Of a stretch of DNA of 64,000 nt, positions 41,716 through 50,201 are shown in pieces (the stretch's first letter is position 1; every line of letters starts with the position of its first letter). The notes beneath the pieces are model-generated. The model did no database searches, was not told the DNA's origin, and saw nothing but the letters and a program-made list of their open reading frames with translations. The translations under genes and the position numbers were made by a program. This DNA is from Streptomyces humi (GTDB taxonomy: Bacteria > Actinomycetota > Actinomycetes > Streptomycetales > Streptomycetaceae), in NCBI RefSeq assembly GCF_001005085.2, contig NZ_LBMU02000069.1:88507-152506 (forward strand). The letters run 5' to 3'.

Positions 41716-42645
41716 TCAGTGCTGCTGTCCTGAGGGGGACGGCTGGCGTCCCCGGCCGCCGCGCGCGGCGTTGAACTCGGCGACGTTGCGCTGGTGTTCC
41801 GTGTAGTCGGCGGTGAACCTCGTGTCGCCCGGCTTGACCGTGACGAAGTACAGCCAGTCGCCCGGCGTCGGGTTCAGCGCGGCCCGCATCGCTTCCTCGC
41901 CCGGGTTGTCGATCGGCGTGGGCGGCAGGCCCATGCGCTGATAGGAGTTGTAGGGGCTGTCGCTCCGGGTGTCGTCCACGGTGGTGTCGAGAGTGCTGCG
42001 GTCCAGGCCGTAGTTCAGGGTGGCGTCCATCTGGAGCGGCATGCCGTGCTGGAGCCGGTTGAAGACGACCCGGGCCACCTTTCCCATGTCCGCCTTGTTC
42101 GCGGCCTCGGCCTGGACGATGCTGGCGACCGTCACCGCCTGGTAGGGGTTCATCGTGTCGCGCTGGGCGCCGGCCGCGAGAGGCGCCTTGCCGAACCTCT
42201 GGTTGGCGGTGTCCACCATGAACCGCAGCACGGACTGCGGGGTCGCGTCCCGCGCCACCGGATAGCTGGCCGGGAAGAGGTAGCCCTCCGGGTTGCCCGC
42301 GGCCTCGCCGGGCAGTTTCAGGTCCGCGCCGCCCACGGACTGCCTGGTGCTGCCGGCCGGGAGGGCGAGGACCTTGTCGACGGCGTCGTAGACCTGCGAC
42401 GCGCGCCAGCCCTCGGGGATGACCAGGGTGGCGGACCCGGCAGTGCCGCGCAGGGTCAGCAGCGGCACCATCACGGCCGCGCCGGCCACGACGACACCGG
42501 CCACGCCGAGGGTGACCCTGCCCCGGGGCGTCAGCCGGACCGTGTTCCGTCGGACCCTGTTCCGTCGGGCCGGACTCCGTCGCGACGGGCTCCCGGTGAC
42601 CGGGCTCCGTCGGACCGTCTTCCGTCGCGGAATGTTCATCTGCAT
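41716..42645 (-). CDS. MltG/YceG-like endolytic transglycosylase paralogue
   Basis: A 309-aa membrane-anchored protein. The N-terminus is very basic (PRRKTVRRSPVTGSPSRRSP and on), followed by one transmembrane helix (about 43-64) and an extracellular YceG-like domain: VTVASIVQAEAANK, NRLQHGMPLQMDATLNYG, YNSYQRMGLPPTPIDNPG, DWLYFV. MltG cuts nascent glycan strands next to the membrane. The position normally held by the catalytic Glu (SIVExE) is Gln178 here, with Glu at 180, so activity is uncertain. The ATG 42645 is supported by a -10 box 6 nt upstream. The housekeeping MltG is expected elsewhere. Confidence 0.8.
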   Translation of the reverse strand: MQMNIPRRKTVRRSPVTGSPSRRSPARRNRVRRNTVRLTPRGRVTLGVAGVVVAGAAVMVPLLTLRGTAGSATLVIPEGWRASQVYDAVDKVLALPAGSTRQSVGGADLKLPGEAAGNPEGYLFPASYPVARDATPQSVLRFMVDTANQRFGKAPLAAGAQRDTMNPYQAVTVASIVQAEAANKADMGKVARVVFNRLQHGMPLQMDATLNYGLDRSTLDTTVDDTRSDSPYNSYQRMGLPPTPIDNPGEEAMRAALNPTPGDWLYFVTVKPGDTRFTADYTEHQRNVAEFNAARGGRGRQPSPSGQQH

Positions 42646-42651
42646 GCGGGC

Positions 42652-42657
42652 ACATTA
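42652..42657 (-). promoter_or_regulatory. -10 box, probable leaderless transcript of MltG-like gene
   Basis: TAATGT on the minus strand lies 6 nt before the ATG at 42645 with no ribosome binding site, which supports this ATG over the internal one at 42639. Confidence 0.45.
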
Positions 42658-42713
42658 GCCCGCATACACCATCAAACCCGGCATATCTTCAGCTCGTCGG
42701 CGGAGCCGCGTGC

Positions 42714-44525
42714 TCACACCGCCGGCCGCCCCGCCGTCTCCAGTTGGGCGTCCCTGCGCACCAGCGCCGCGTACCGCCCGTCGAGTTCCAGCAGTTCCTC
42801 GTGCGTGCCCCGCTCGGCGACCCGCCCGGAGTCGAGGACCACGATCTGGTCGGCGCCGCGGACCGTGGACAGCCGGTGGGCGATGGTGACCGTCGTGCGG
42901 TTGGCCGACAGTGCGTCGATGGCGTCCTGGACCGCGTGTTCGGTGCGGGTGTCCAGAGCACTGGTGGCCTCGTCGAGGATCAGGACCGGCGGGTCGCGCA
43001 GGATGGTGCGCGCGATGGCCAGCCGCTGCTTCTCGCCGCCCGAGAACCGGTGGCCGCGCTCGCCCACGACGGTGTCGTAGCCGTCGGGCAGCGAGGCGAT
43101 GTGGTCGTGTATCTGGGCCGCGCGGGCGGCCTCGTGCAGTTCCTCGTCGGTGGCGTCCGGCTTGGCGAAGCGCAGGTTCTCGGCGACCGTCGCGTGGAAG
43201 AGGTACGTCTCCTGGGAGACGACGCCGACCGCGCGGGCGAGGGTGTCGAAGTCGAGGTCGCGGACGTCGACGCCGTCCAGGGTGACCCGGCCGCCGGTGA
43301 CGTCGTAGAGCCGCGGAACCAGGTAGCCGAGCGTCGACTTGCCGGCGCCCGTCGGCCCGACGACAGCCAGACCGCCGCCCGCCGGGACGGTGATGTCGAT
43401 GCCGTCGAGGACCGGGCCGCCCTTGCCGTCGTAGCGGAATCCGACGTTCTCGAAGCGGACCTCGCCCTTCACCCGGTCCAGGTGCACCGGCTCGTCCCGC
43501 TCGGTGATGTCGACCGGCAGGTCGAGGTACTCGAAGATGCGCTGGAAGAGCGCGAGCGAGGTCTGGATCTGGACGCCGGTCGCCAGCAGGCTCACGGCCG
43601 GACGGAACAGGCCCTGCTGGAGGGAGACGAAGGCGACGATGGTGCCGAGCGAGATCTGCGCGTCCCCGGTCCGCAGGGCCAGGCCGGCGGTCCAGTAGAT
43701 GACGGCGGGCATCGCGGCCATCACGATCGTGATCACGGCCATCCGCCAGCGGCCGGCCATGTTCGACCGCACTTCCAGGTCGACGAGGCGCTCGGACTCG
43801 TCGGCGAAGGAGGCGGTGAGCGAATCGGCGCGGCCCATGGTGCGGCCGAGCAGGATGCCGCTGACGGACAGCGACTCGGTGACCGTGGCGGCCATCGCGG
43901 CCATCTGCTTCTGACGCTGGGTGGTGATCTTCTTGCGTTCGTTGCCGACCCGGCGGCTGATCCACACGAAGACCGGGAGCAGCACCAGGGAGACGACGGT
44001 GAGCCGCCAGTCGAGGGCGATCATCGCGACGACGGTGGCGACCACGCTGGTCAGGTTGGAGACCAGGGAGGTGGCGGTGGAGGTGACGGTGGCCTGCATG
44101 CCGCCGATGTCGTTGGCGATGCGGGACTGCACCTCGCCGGTGCGGGTGCGGGTGAAGAAGGCGAGCGACATGCGCTGGAGCCGGCCGTAGACGGCGGTGC
44201 GCAGGTCGTGCATGACGCGCTGGCCGACGGTGGTCGATATCAGCGTCTGGAGGACGCCGAAGACGCTGGTGAGGACGGCACTGAGGATCATGCCCAGCGC
44301 GAGCAGGCTGAGCAGTCCGGTGCGGCCCTGCGGGATCGCGGTGTCGAGGGTCGCCTTCAGCAGGAAGGGGGTGGCGACGGACACCAGTGAGGCGGCGCCG
44401 ACCAGCAGGCCGACGATCGCGAGGCGCCCGCGATAGGGGCGGAACAGGCTGAGGATGCGGCGCACCTGGCGGGGTTGCCCGGCCGAAGCGCCGTCGGGGG
44501 TCCAGTTGATCTCGTCTCGGGGCAT
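42714..44525 (-). CDS. ABC exporter, half-transporter with fused ATPase
   Basis: A 603-aa homodimer-type ABC exporter. Six transmembrane helices lie in residues about 30-325 and the ATPase domain in 360-590: Walker A GPTGAGKST, Q-loop VVSQETYLF, signature FSGGEKQRLAIAR, Walker B VLILDEATSALD, switch His TIAHRLS. All catalytic motifs are intact. It is likely a multidrug or lipid exporter. Divergent from a MarR regulator that is its probable repressor. The ATG 44525 has AGGAG only 2 nt upstream; a longer N-terminus is possible but would run into the shared promoter. Confidence 0.92.
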   Translation of the reverse strand: MPRDEINWTPDGASAGQPRQVRRILSLFRPYRGRLAIVGLLVGAASLVSVATPFLLKATLDTAIPQGRTGLLSLLALGMILSAVLTSVFGVLQTLISTTVGQRVMHDLRTAVYGRLQRMSLAFFTRTRTGEVQSRIANDIGGMQATVTSTATSLVSNLTSVVATVVAMIALDWRLTVVSLVLLPVFVWISRRVGNERKKITTQRQKQMAAMAATVTESLSVSGILLGRTMGRADSLTASFADESERLVDLEVRSNMAGRWRMAVITIVMAAMPAVIYWTAGLALRTGDAQISLGTIVAFVSLQQGLFRPAVSLLATGVQIQTSLALFQRIFEYLDLPVDITERDEPVHLDRVKGEVRFENVGFRYDGKGGPVLDGIDITVPAGGGLAVVGPTGAGKSTLGYLVPRLYDVTGGRVTLDGVDVRDLDFDTLARAVGVVSQETYLFHATVAENLRFAKPDATDEELHEAARAAQIHDHIASLPDGYDTVVGERGHRFSGGEKQRLAIARTILRDPPVLILDEATSALDTRTEHAVQDAIDALSANRTTVTIAHRLSTVRGADQIVVLDSGRVAERGTHEELLELDGRYAALVRRDAQLETAGRPAV

Positions 44526-44562
44526 GGCTCCTACGGATGGGTGCGGTGTGTACGGACTGGCG

Positions 44563-44614
44563 GAGCATAGCTCACTGTTACCTACGCTCACAATGAACTG
44601 AGTCCTGTTATTAT
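44563..44614. promoter_or_regulatory. MarR/ABC divergent control region
   Basis: TATTAT (44609-44614) lies 6 nt before the MarR ATG, a leaderless -10 box. GAGCATAGCTC (44563-44573) is a short palindrome and CTGTTA recurs at about 44575 and 44605, 30 bp apart. One of these is a plausible MarR operator controlling both genes. Confidence 0.45.
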
Positions 44615-44620
44615 TCCCGC

Positions 44621-45073
44621 ATGAACACCCCCGACCCCGACGGCCCGCTCGCCGAGCAGCTGTTGCGCCTCACGCGCCGGGTGTGGCGCATCCAGAAGCG
44701 CCACCTCCAGGCGCGCGACCTCGGTGTCACACCGGCCCAGTCCCGGCTGCTGCGCACCCTCGCGCACTATGACGCGCCCCCGCGCATGGCTGATCTCGCC
44801 GAACGCCTGGAGGTGGTACCGCGTGCGGTGACGACCCTGGTCGACGGTCTGGAGGCGAGCGGCAAGGTGCGCCGGGCGCCGGACCCGACGAACCGCCGGG
44901 TGACCCGGATCGAGATCACGGACCAGGGGCACGCGACCCTGGCCGGACTGCACGCGGCGCGCAGAGCCGCCGCGGAGGAGATCCTGGCCCCGCTGACGCA
45001 GGAGCAGCGGGAGGCGCTGGGCGGTCTGCTGGACACGCTGGTCGACGGTCCGGTGGCGGCGAAGCACTGCTGA
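44621..45073 (+). CDS. MarR-family transcriptional regulator
   Basis: A 150-aa winged-helix repressor: AEQLLRLTRRVWRIQKRHLQAR (dimer helix), TPAQSRLLRTLAHYDAPPRMADLAERLEVVPRAVTTLVDGLEASGKV (HTH), RRVTRIEITDQG (wing). It is divergent from the ABC exporter by 95 bp and most likely represses it until a ligand binds. Confidence 0.92.
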   Translation: MNTPDPDGPLAEQLLRLTRRVWRIQKRHLQARDLGVTPAQSRLLRTLAHYDAPPRMADLAERLEVVPRAVTTLVDGLEASGKVRRAPDPTNRRVTRIEITDQGHATLAGLHAARRAAAEEILAPLTQEQREALGGLLDTLVDGPVAAKHC

Positions 45074-45081
45074 GGCACGCC

Positions 45082-45123
45082 GAGGCGGTTCCCTTCCGGC
45101 GCCCTCCGGAAGGGAACCGCCTC
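45082..45123. terminator. Bidirectional hairpin terminator
   Basis: A perfect 18-bp stem, GAGGCGGTTCCCTTCCGG with its complement, around a 6-nt loop (45100-45105), between the convergent MarR and DctA genes. Confidence 0.88.
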
Positions 45124-45142
45124 GGGCCGTACGGGCGGCCGG

Positions 45143-46558
45143 TCAGTTGTCGAGCACCGGCTCCCTGACCGGGTTCTGCTCCGGTTCCTGCCGCTGCTCC
45201 GGTTCCTGCTGCTCCCGCCGCTGCTCCGGTTCCGGTTCCTGCTCCGGCTTCGTGGCCGACACCGGTTCGACCTCACCGCCCAGCACCCGCTTCGCCCGCT
45301 CGACGTCCAGCGCGCCCTCCCAGCGGGACACCGCGAACACGGCGACGCAGTTGCCGAGCAGGTTGGTGACGACACGCATCGAGTCCATGATGCGGTCGAC
45401 GCCGAGCAGCAGGGCGACGGCACCGGCCGGGATCGCGCCGAGCGAGGACGCGGTCGCGGACAGCGCGAGGAAGGCCGAGCCGGGGATGCCGGCCATGCCC
45501 TTGCTGGTGAGCATCAGCACCAGGACGACGGTGACCTGCTGACCGAGACTCAGGTCGACGCCGACGGCCTGGGCGATGAACAGGGTGCCGATGGAGAGGT
45601 AGAGCGAGGCGCCGTCGAGGTTGAAGGAGTAGCCGGTGGGCAGCACCAGGCCGACCGCGTCGTCGCGCGCACCCGCCGTGCGCAGTTTCTGCATCACGCG
45701 CGGCAGCACGGACTCCGTGGAGGCGGTGCCGAGCGCGAGCAGCAGTTCCGCGCGGATGTAGCGGACGAACCTCCACAGGCTCAGCCCCGTCAGCGCCTTG
45801 AGGACGACCGCGAGCAGGGCGATGAAGAGCGCGGCGGCGGCGTAGCACAGGACTATGAGCTCGGCGTACGTCTCGATGACACCGAGTCCGTACTGGCCGA
45901 TCAGGACGGCCATCGCCCCGAAGACGGCGATGGGGGCGAGCCGCATCACGAATCCGACGATCGCGAAGACGACCTCCTGGGCCTGCTCGACGGCCGGCAG
46001 CACCTGCGGCACCCGGGTGTGCCCGAGGTGCAGCAGGGCCGCGCCCACCAGGCAGGCCAGCACGAGCACCTGGAGCAGGGAGTTCTCGGCGAAGGCGCCC
46101 ACGAAACTGGTGGGCAGGGCGTCGAGGACGAACTCCGTCGTGGAGGGCAGTGACCCGCCGCCCGTCTTCGCGTCGACCGCCTTGGCGCTCAGCGTGGCCG
46201 GGTCGACGTGCATGCCCGATCCGGGCCGCACCACGTTGGCGGCGACGAGTCCGACGACCAGCGCGAGCGTACTCGCCACCTCGAACCACACCAGCGCCTT
46301 GAGCCCGATCCGCCCGAACGCCTTCAGGTCACCGGCCTTGGCGATGCCGACGACGACCACGCAGAACACCAGCGGGGAGATGATCGTCCTGATGAGCCGG
46401 GTGAAACCGTCGCCGAGCGGCTGGAGGTCCGCGGCGAAGCCGGGCCACAGCCGCCCGACGACGATTCCGAGTACGAGCGCACAGGCGACCTGCGCGAAGA
46501 GAGAGGTACGCAGCATGCGTGCGACGCGTCCCGGCAGGGACGGTACGGACTGCGGCAC
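45143..46558 (-). CDS. dctA: C4-dicarboxylate/cation symporter, DctA family
   Basis: A 471-aa secondary transporter of the glutamate/dicarboxylate symporter (DAACS) family with about eight helices and two re-entrant loops. Conserved substrate segments are TASTESVLPRV, PTGYSFNLDGASLY and VTNLLGNCVAVF. The last 45 residues are a hydrophilic repeat of Glu-Pro-Glu-Gln units. The GTG at 46558 has AGGAG 5 nt upstream; GTG 46564 overlaps that site and is less likely. An IclR-like palindrome lies 46 bp upstream. It takes up succinate, fumarate or malate. Confidence 0.9.
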   Translation of the reverse strand: MPQSVPSLPGRVARMLRTSLFAQVACALVLGIVVGRLWPGFAADLQPLGDGFTRLIRTIISPLVFCVVVVGIAKAGDLKAFGRIGLKALVWFEVASTLALVVGLVAANVVRPGSGMHVDPATLSAKAVDAKTGGGSLPSTTEFVLDALPTSFVGAFAENSLLQVLVLACLVGAALLHLGHTRVPQVLPAVEQAQEVVFAIVGFVMRLAPIAVFGAMAVLIGQYGLGVIETYAELIVLCYAAAALFIALLAVVLKALTGLSLWRFVRYIRAELLLALGTASTESVLPRVMQKLRTAGARDDAVGLVLPTGYSFNLDGASLYLSIGTLFIAQAVGVDLSLGQQVTVVLVLMLTSKGMAGIPGSAFLALSATASSLGAIPAGAVALLLGVDRIMDSMRVVTNLLGNCVAVFAVSRWEGALDVERAKRVLGGEVEPVSATKPEQEPEPEQRREQQEPEQRQEPEQNPVREPVLDN

Positions 46559-46603
46559 GGGCACTCCTTGTGGGGGTTTCGACTCGCGGAAGCCGAGCGG
46601 GAC

Positions 46604-46618
46604 TTCTGCGATACGGAA
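46604..46618. promoter_or_regulatory. IclR-type palindrome upstream of dctA
   Basis: TTCTGCGATACGGAA: a partial 15-bp palindrome with outer TTC/GAA, the shape of IclR-family operators in Streptomyces (TTCCGnnnnnCGGAA). An adjacent TTCCGT at 46625-46630 forms a second half-site. Confidence 0.4.
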
Positions 46619-46726
46619 AGCTGCTTCCGTGTCGATCACCCTGAAGGCCTTGTTGATCCCGTCCGAAACCACGGTGTGTCAGCCGGGTAAATCACGCGCC
46701 GAGTGACGCATCGCACACGAGTCGGT

Positions 46727-48322
46727 TCAGCAGCCGCCGCGGTCCTCCGTCAGCACCCCCTGTTCGGTGGCCAGCGAGCGCTCGTAACACCCGCCCGGCC
46801 CGTGCACCCGGTAGCGCTCGCTCGACGTACCGACCGCGTGCCGCTGGTCGCGGGGGACGTCCAGGAGGTAGGACGCGTCGCCGCGGTAGGAGTCGTCCGA
46901 CCACGACCGGTCGCCGCCGGGCCGGACGACCGTCGCCCGGTCACCGAGGGCCAGTTCGGTGCGCAGCCGGTTGTCCGTCCCGATGGTGATGGCGCCGTCC
47001 ATCGTGTACGTCCGCAGGGTGCGCGTGGTCCGGGGCGGTCCGCCCGCGCGCACGGTGACGCTCTGGTCGTCCGTCCAGGTGGCGTCCAGGGCGTCGGTCG
47101 TCTCGCCGTCGTTCCAGTGGTGGACGGAGGTGTTGGCGAGGGTCCGGCCGACGGTGGTGGTCACCCGGCCGTGCGAGGTGTCGACGTAACCGGCGACGGT
47201 GAGCCGGTGCCCGGCGTCGGTGTCCACCCGGTACTCCCCCGAACCCGGCGTGTACACCGAGGAGTTGGCGGGCTCGGAAGCCGTGGCCCCGGTGAGCTTC
47301 CCGGTCACGTGGGCACGGTGGGGATCCTGCCAGACCAGCACGTTCACCGGGGCGCTCCAGCCGGCCTGGCCCTCGGGCACCCCGGCGACGGAGACCTCGA
47401 CCCGGTGCGGGCGCCCGTCGTTCAGGAGCCCCGCGAACGGCGTCAGGTCGTATTCGATCGGCCTGACGTCGAAGGCACGGGGGCCCGGGATGACGTACCA
47501 GAGGAAGGGGTTGGACCAGCCGCCGGTCCACACGTTCGGGAACGGCGCGGCGATTCCGGCCAGTTGGCCGTCGACCTTGATCTGCACCTCCCGGTACGGC
47601 CCCTTGTCCGCCTTGCAGGAGTACGACGCCGGGTCGGCCACCGTCAGGTACCAGAACTCCTCGCAGCCGCCGCCGGATCCGGTGGCGTACACCTCGGCGA
47701 CGACGCGTTCGCTGTTGCGCGGGGTGGTGAGGGCGGTGCCGCCCTCCAGGGTCAGCACCTTGTCGGGAGCGGTGGCCGGCGGGCGCCCGGCGTAGAAGGT
47801 GAGCGTGACCTTGACGTCGATGACGCCGGTGTAGGTGTCGTCGACGACGTTGCCGATGAGCATCTCGACGTCCTGCGCGCCGCGGAAGGTGTCGCTGTAG
47901 CGGGTGACGTCCTTCTCGACGTGCCACTCGATGCCGTCCGGAGAGGGCTCGGGGGTGGAGGTGCGCAGCACCTCGACGCCACCGACGTGCAGGTAGCCCA
48001 GGCGGTCGTACTGACGGCCCTTCACCTGGCCGTCGAGCCGCAGCACCACCTTGCTCCAGCGGTCGCCGCAGCCCCGCGGAGGCGTGTACGCGCCCCGGTA
48101 CGGCGTGAAGTCGCGGAACCGAGCCTCGGCCAGCGTGACCCGGCAGGACTTGGCGTGTTCCGGTACGGGCACCGGCGGGGCCGCGGTCACCGGGTCGTGC
48201 CAGTCGGTGCCGAACTCGGCCGGGACCTCGGCGGCGCGGGCGGCGGGGGCGCCCGCGCCGAGGAGCGTGCTCGCCAGGAGCGCCGCTCCGGCAAGCATGG
48301 ACATGACGATCCGTCTTCTCAT
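46727..48322 (-). CDS. Secreted PNGase A-like peptide:N-glycosidase
   Basis: A 531-aa exported protein of the peptide-N4-(N-acetyl-beta-glucosaminyl)asparagine amidase A family, best known from plants and fungi. A signal peptide covers residues 1-30 (RRRIVMSMLAGAALLASTLLGAGAP, then ARA|AEV). Conserved regions include WSKVVLRLDGQVKGRQYDRLGYLHVGGVEVLRTSTPEP, GIEWHVEKDVTRYSDTF, and PFPNVWTGGWSNPFLWYVIPGPRAFDV. It probably releases N-glycans from glycoproteins outside the cell. The catalytic residues are not named here because they are not certain to me. It is divergent from a secreted M1 peptidase, a pairing that fits glycoprotein breakdown. Confidence 0.85.
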   Translation of the reverse strand: MRRRIVMSMLAGAALLASTLLGAGAPAARAAEVPAEFGTDWHDPVTAAPPVPVPEHAKSCRVTLAEARFRDFTPYRGAYTPPRGCGDRWSKVVLRLDGQVKGRQYDRLGYLHVGGVEVLRTSTPEPSPDGIEWHVEKDVTRYSDTFRGAQDVEMLIGNVVDDTYTGVIDVKVTLTFYAGRPPATAPDKVLTLEGGTALTTPRNSERVVAEVYATGSGGGCEEFWYLTVADPASYSCKADKGPYREVQIKVDGQLAGIAAPFPNVWTGGWSNPFLWYVIPGPRAFDVRPIEYDLTPFAGLLNDGRPHRVEVSVAGVPEGQAGWSAPVNVLVWQDPHRAHVTGKLTGATASEPANSSVYTPGSGEYRVDTDAGHRLTVAGYVDTSHGRVTTTVGRTLANTSVHHWNDGETTDALDATWTDDQSVTVRAGGPPRTTRTLRTYTMDGAITIGTDNRLRTELALGDRATVVRPGGDRSWSDDSYRGDASYLLDVPRDQRHAVGTSSERYRVHGPGGCYERSLATEQGVLTEDRGGC

Positions 48323-48472
48323 GGCCGGTGTTCTACGGGGAGTCGGCCGCCGCCCGCAACGAGCAGACCGGCCGACGACCACACGGCCGCCCCAGGGCCC
48401 AGAGGCGCGCCTCAGGCACACCCGGGGTGGACATATGATGCTATGAGATGACTCTGCTGACACAGTGCTGCC

Positions 48473-49987
48473 ATGCAGATCACGACCGCTCGCGTCCGCC
48501 GCGCGGCTCTCGCCCTCACCCTCGGCGGAGCCGTCGCCCTCACCTGCGAAGCCGTTCTCACCGAGCCCCCGCGCGAGGGCCGGCACTCCCCCGCTCCCGG
48601 CCCCGCAGGCCCCGCCGGCCCCGCCGCGCCGGGCGCACCCGGCATCGGCGACCCCCTCATGCCGCTGGACGGCAACGGCGGCTACACCGTACGGCGTTAC
48701 ACCCTCGACTTCGACTGGCGGGCGCCCCGGACACCGTTCCCCGCCGGCACCACCGTCGCGGCCACCGCCACCCAGGCGCTGTCCCGCTTCGACCTGGACT
48801 TCGCGGGCAACACACTGCACGGGGTCACCGTCGACGGCGCACCGGCCACCGCCGTACGCCACGGGGACGAACTCGTCGTCACGCCCGCCCGCCCGATCCC
48901 CCGGGGCGCCCCGTTCACCGTCCGGGTCACCTACACCGCCGACCCGACCGGGCGACGGCACCGGAGCGACGCGATCCGGGAGTACGGCTGGGTGCCCACC
49001 CCCGACGGCACCCTGATCTACGCTCAGCCCGACGGCGCCAAACTGGTCTTCCCGGTGAACGACCACCCCAGCCTGCGCGCCCCGGTCACCTTTCGCATCA
49101 CCACCCCGCCAGGGGTCGGCGCGGTGGCCAACGGCCGGCTCGTCGAACGCGTCGGCCGGCCGGGCGGACGCGTCCGGTGGACGTACGACTCCGAGGAACC
49201 GATCGCCGCCCAGCTGGTCCAGGTGGCGATCGGGAAGTTCACCTTCACCGACGGAACGGGCCCGCGCGGACTGCCGGTCCGGGACGTCGTGCCGGACGAC
49301 CTGGTCACGGCCACCGCGGCCGAGCGCTCACGCACCCCCGAGCACCTCGCCTGGCTGGAACGGCGTCTCGGCCCGTACCCGTTCCACCGTTACGGCGTGC
49401 TGGTCGGGGACACCGACCTGCCGGTGGCCCTGGAGACGCAGTCGCTGTCCGTCGTGCCGAAGGGCGACCTGCTGGGCGACCGGATCGACGCCGAACGCGA
49501 TCTCGTGCACGAGCTGACCCACCACTGGACCGGCGACAGCGTCGCCGTCCGGCGCTGGTCGGACCTGTGGCTGAGTGAGGGTCACGCCCGGTACTACGAA
49601 CGGCTGTACTCCGCGGAGCACGGGGGCGTCGCCATGGAGGACGCCATGCGGGCCGCGTACGAGCAGCACGACCAGTGGCGTCACGACGACGGCGCCCCGG
49701 CCGAACCGACGGAGCCGACGCTGTTCAAGGTGATGCGGTACGACGGCTCGGCACTCGTGCTGTACGCCCTGCGGGAGAAGGTCGGTGACGAGGTGTTCGA
49801 CCGGATCGAGCGCACCTGGGTGACCAGGTACCGGGGCCGTGCGGCGGGCACCCGGGACTTCGTGGCGCTCGCCTCCGAGGTCGCCGGCGAGGATCTGACG
49901 CCCTTTCTGACCCCGTGGCTGTACGGCCCGGACACCCCCGCGATGCCGGGGCACCCCGACTGGCGCGTGGACCCCGTCGAGGACTGA
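48473..49987 (+). CDS. Exported M1-family zinc metallopeptidase
   Basis: A 504-aa gluzincin. Residues 1-30 are a signal sequence, possibly a lipoprotein or anchor type (ALALTLGGAVALTCEAVL), followed by a short collagen-like Gly-Pro-Ala stretch. The beta-rich N-terminal domain (YTVRRYTLDFDWRAP) precedes the catalytic domain, whose zinc site is HELTHHWTG (H346, E347, H350) with E369 in LWLSEGHARYYE, the HExxH-x18-E pattern. The GxMEN exopeptidase motif is replaced by ALETQ, as in many Streptomyces secreted relatives. It probably acts as an aminopeptidase outside the cell. Confidence 0.9.
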   Translation: MQITTARVRRAALALTLGGAVALTCEAVLTEPPREGRHSPAPGPAGPAGPAAPGAPGIGDPLMPLDGNGGYTVRRYTLDFDWRAPRTPFPAGTTVAATATQALSRFDLDFAGNTLHGVTVDGAPATAVRHGDELVVTPARPIPRGAPFTVRVTYTADPTGRRHRSDAIREYGWVPTPDGTLIYAQPDGAKLVFPVNDHPSLRAPVTFRITTPPGVGAVANGRLVERVGRPGGRVRWTYDSEEPIAAQLVQVAIGKFTFTDGTGPRGLPVRDVVPDDLVTATAAERSRTPEHLAWLERRLGPYPFHRYGVLVGDTDLPVALETQSLSVVPKGDLLGDRIDAERDLVHELTHHWTGDSVAVRRWSDLWLSEGHARYYERLYSAEHGGVAMEDAMRAAYEQHDQWRHDDGAPAEPTEPTLFKVMRYDGSALVLYALREKVGDEVFDRIERTWVTRYRGRAAGTRDFVALASEVAGEDLTPFLTPWLYGPDTPAMPGHPDWRVDPVED

Positions 49988-50166
49988 ACGGGCGCGCTGC
50001 GGGCCCCTGGCGGCTGCCCCACCGGTGCCCGCCGACCGGGTGGCCTGTGCCGGAACGCTGGTCCACCCGGTTGACGTTCGGCGCGCCGTGCCGCGCCGGG
50101 CACGGAAACGTACGAGGGGTGACGTCGAGGGCAACCCCCCTTGCCCTGGTTGCGACGAGCGTGCTC

Positions 50167-50197
50167 GGAGACCCTCAGCAAGCGGTTGGAGACCCTC
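50167..50197 (+). promoter_or_regulatory. GGAGACCCTC direct repeat before amidase gene
   Basis: Two identical 10-bp copies start at 50167 and 50188, 21 bp (two turns) apart, ending 4 nt before the ATG at 50202. It may be a regulator site. The second copy also contains the only GGAG near the start, but it is 10 nt away. Confidence 0.35.
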
Positions 50198-50201
50198 TGG
50201 T

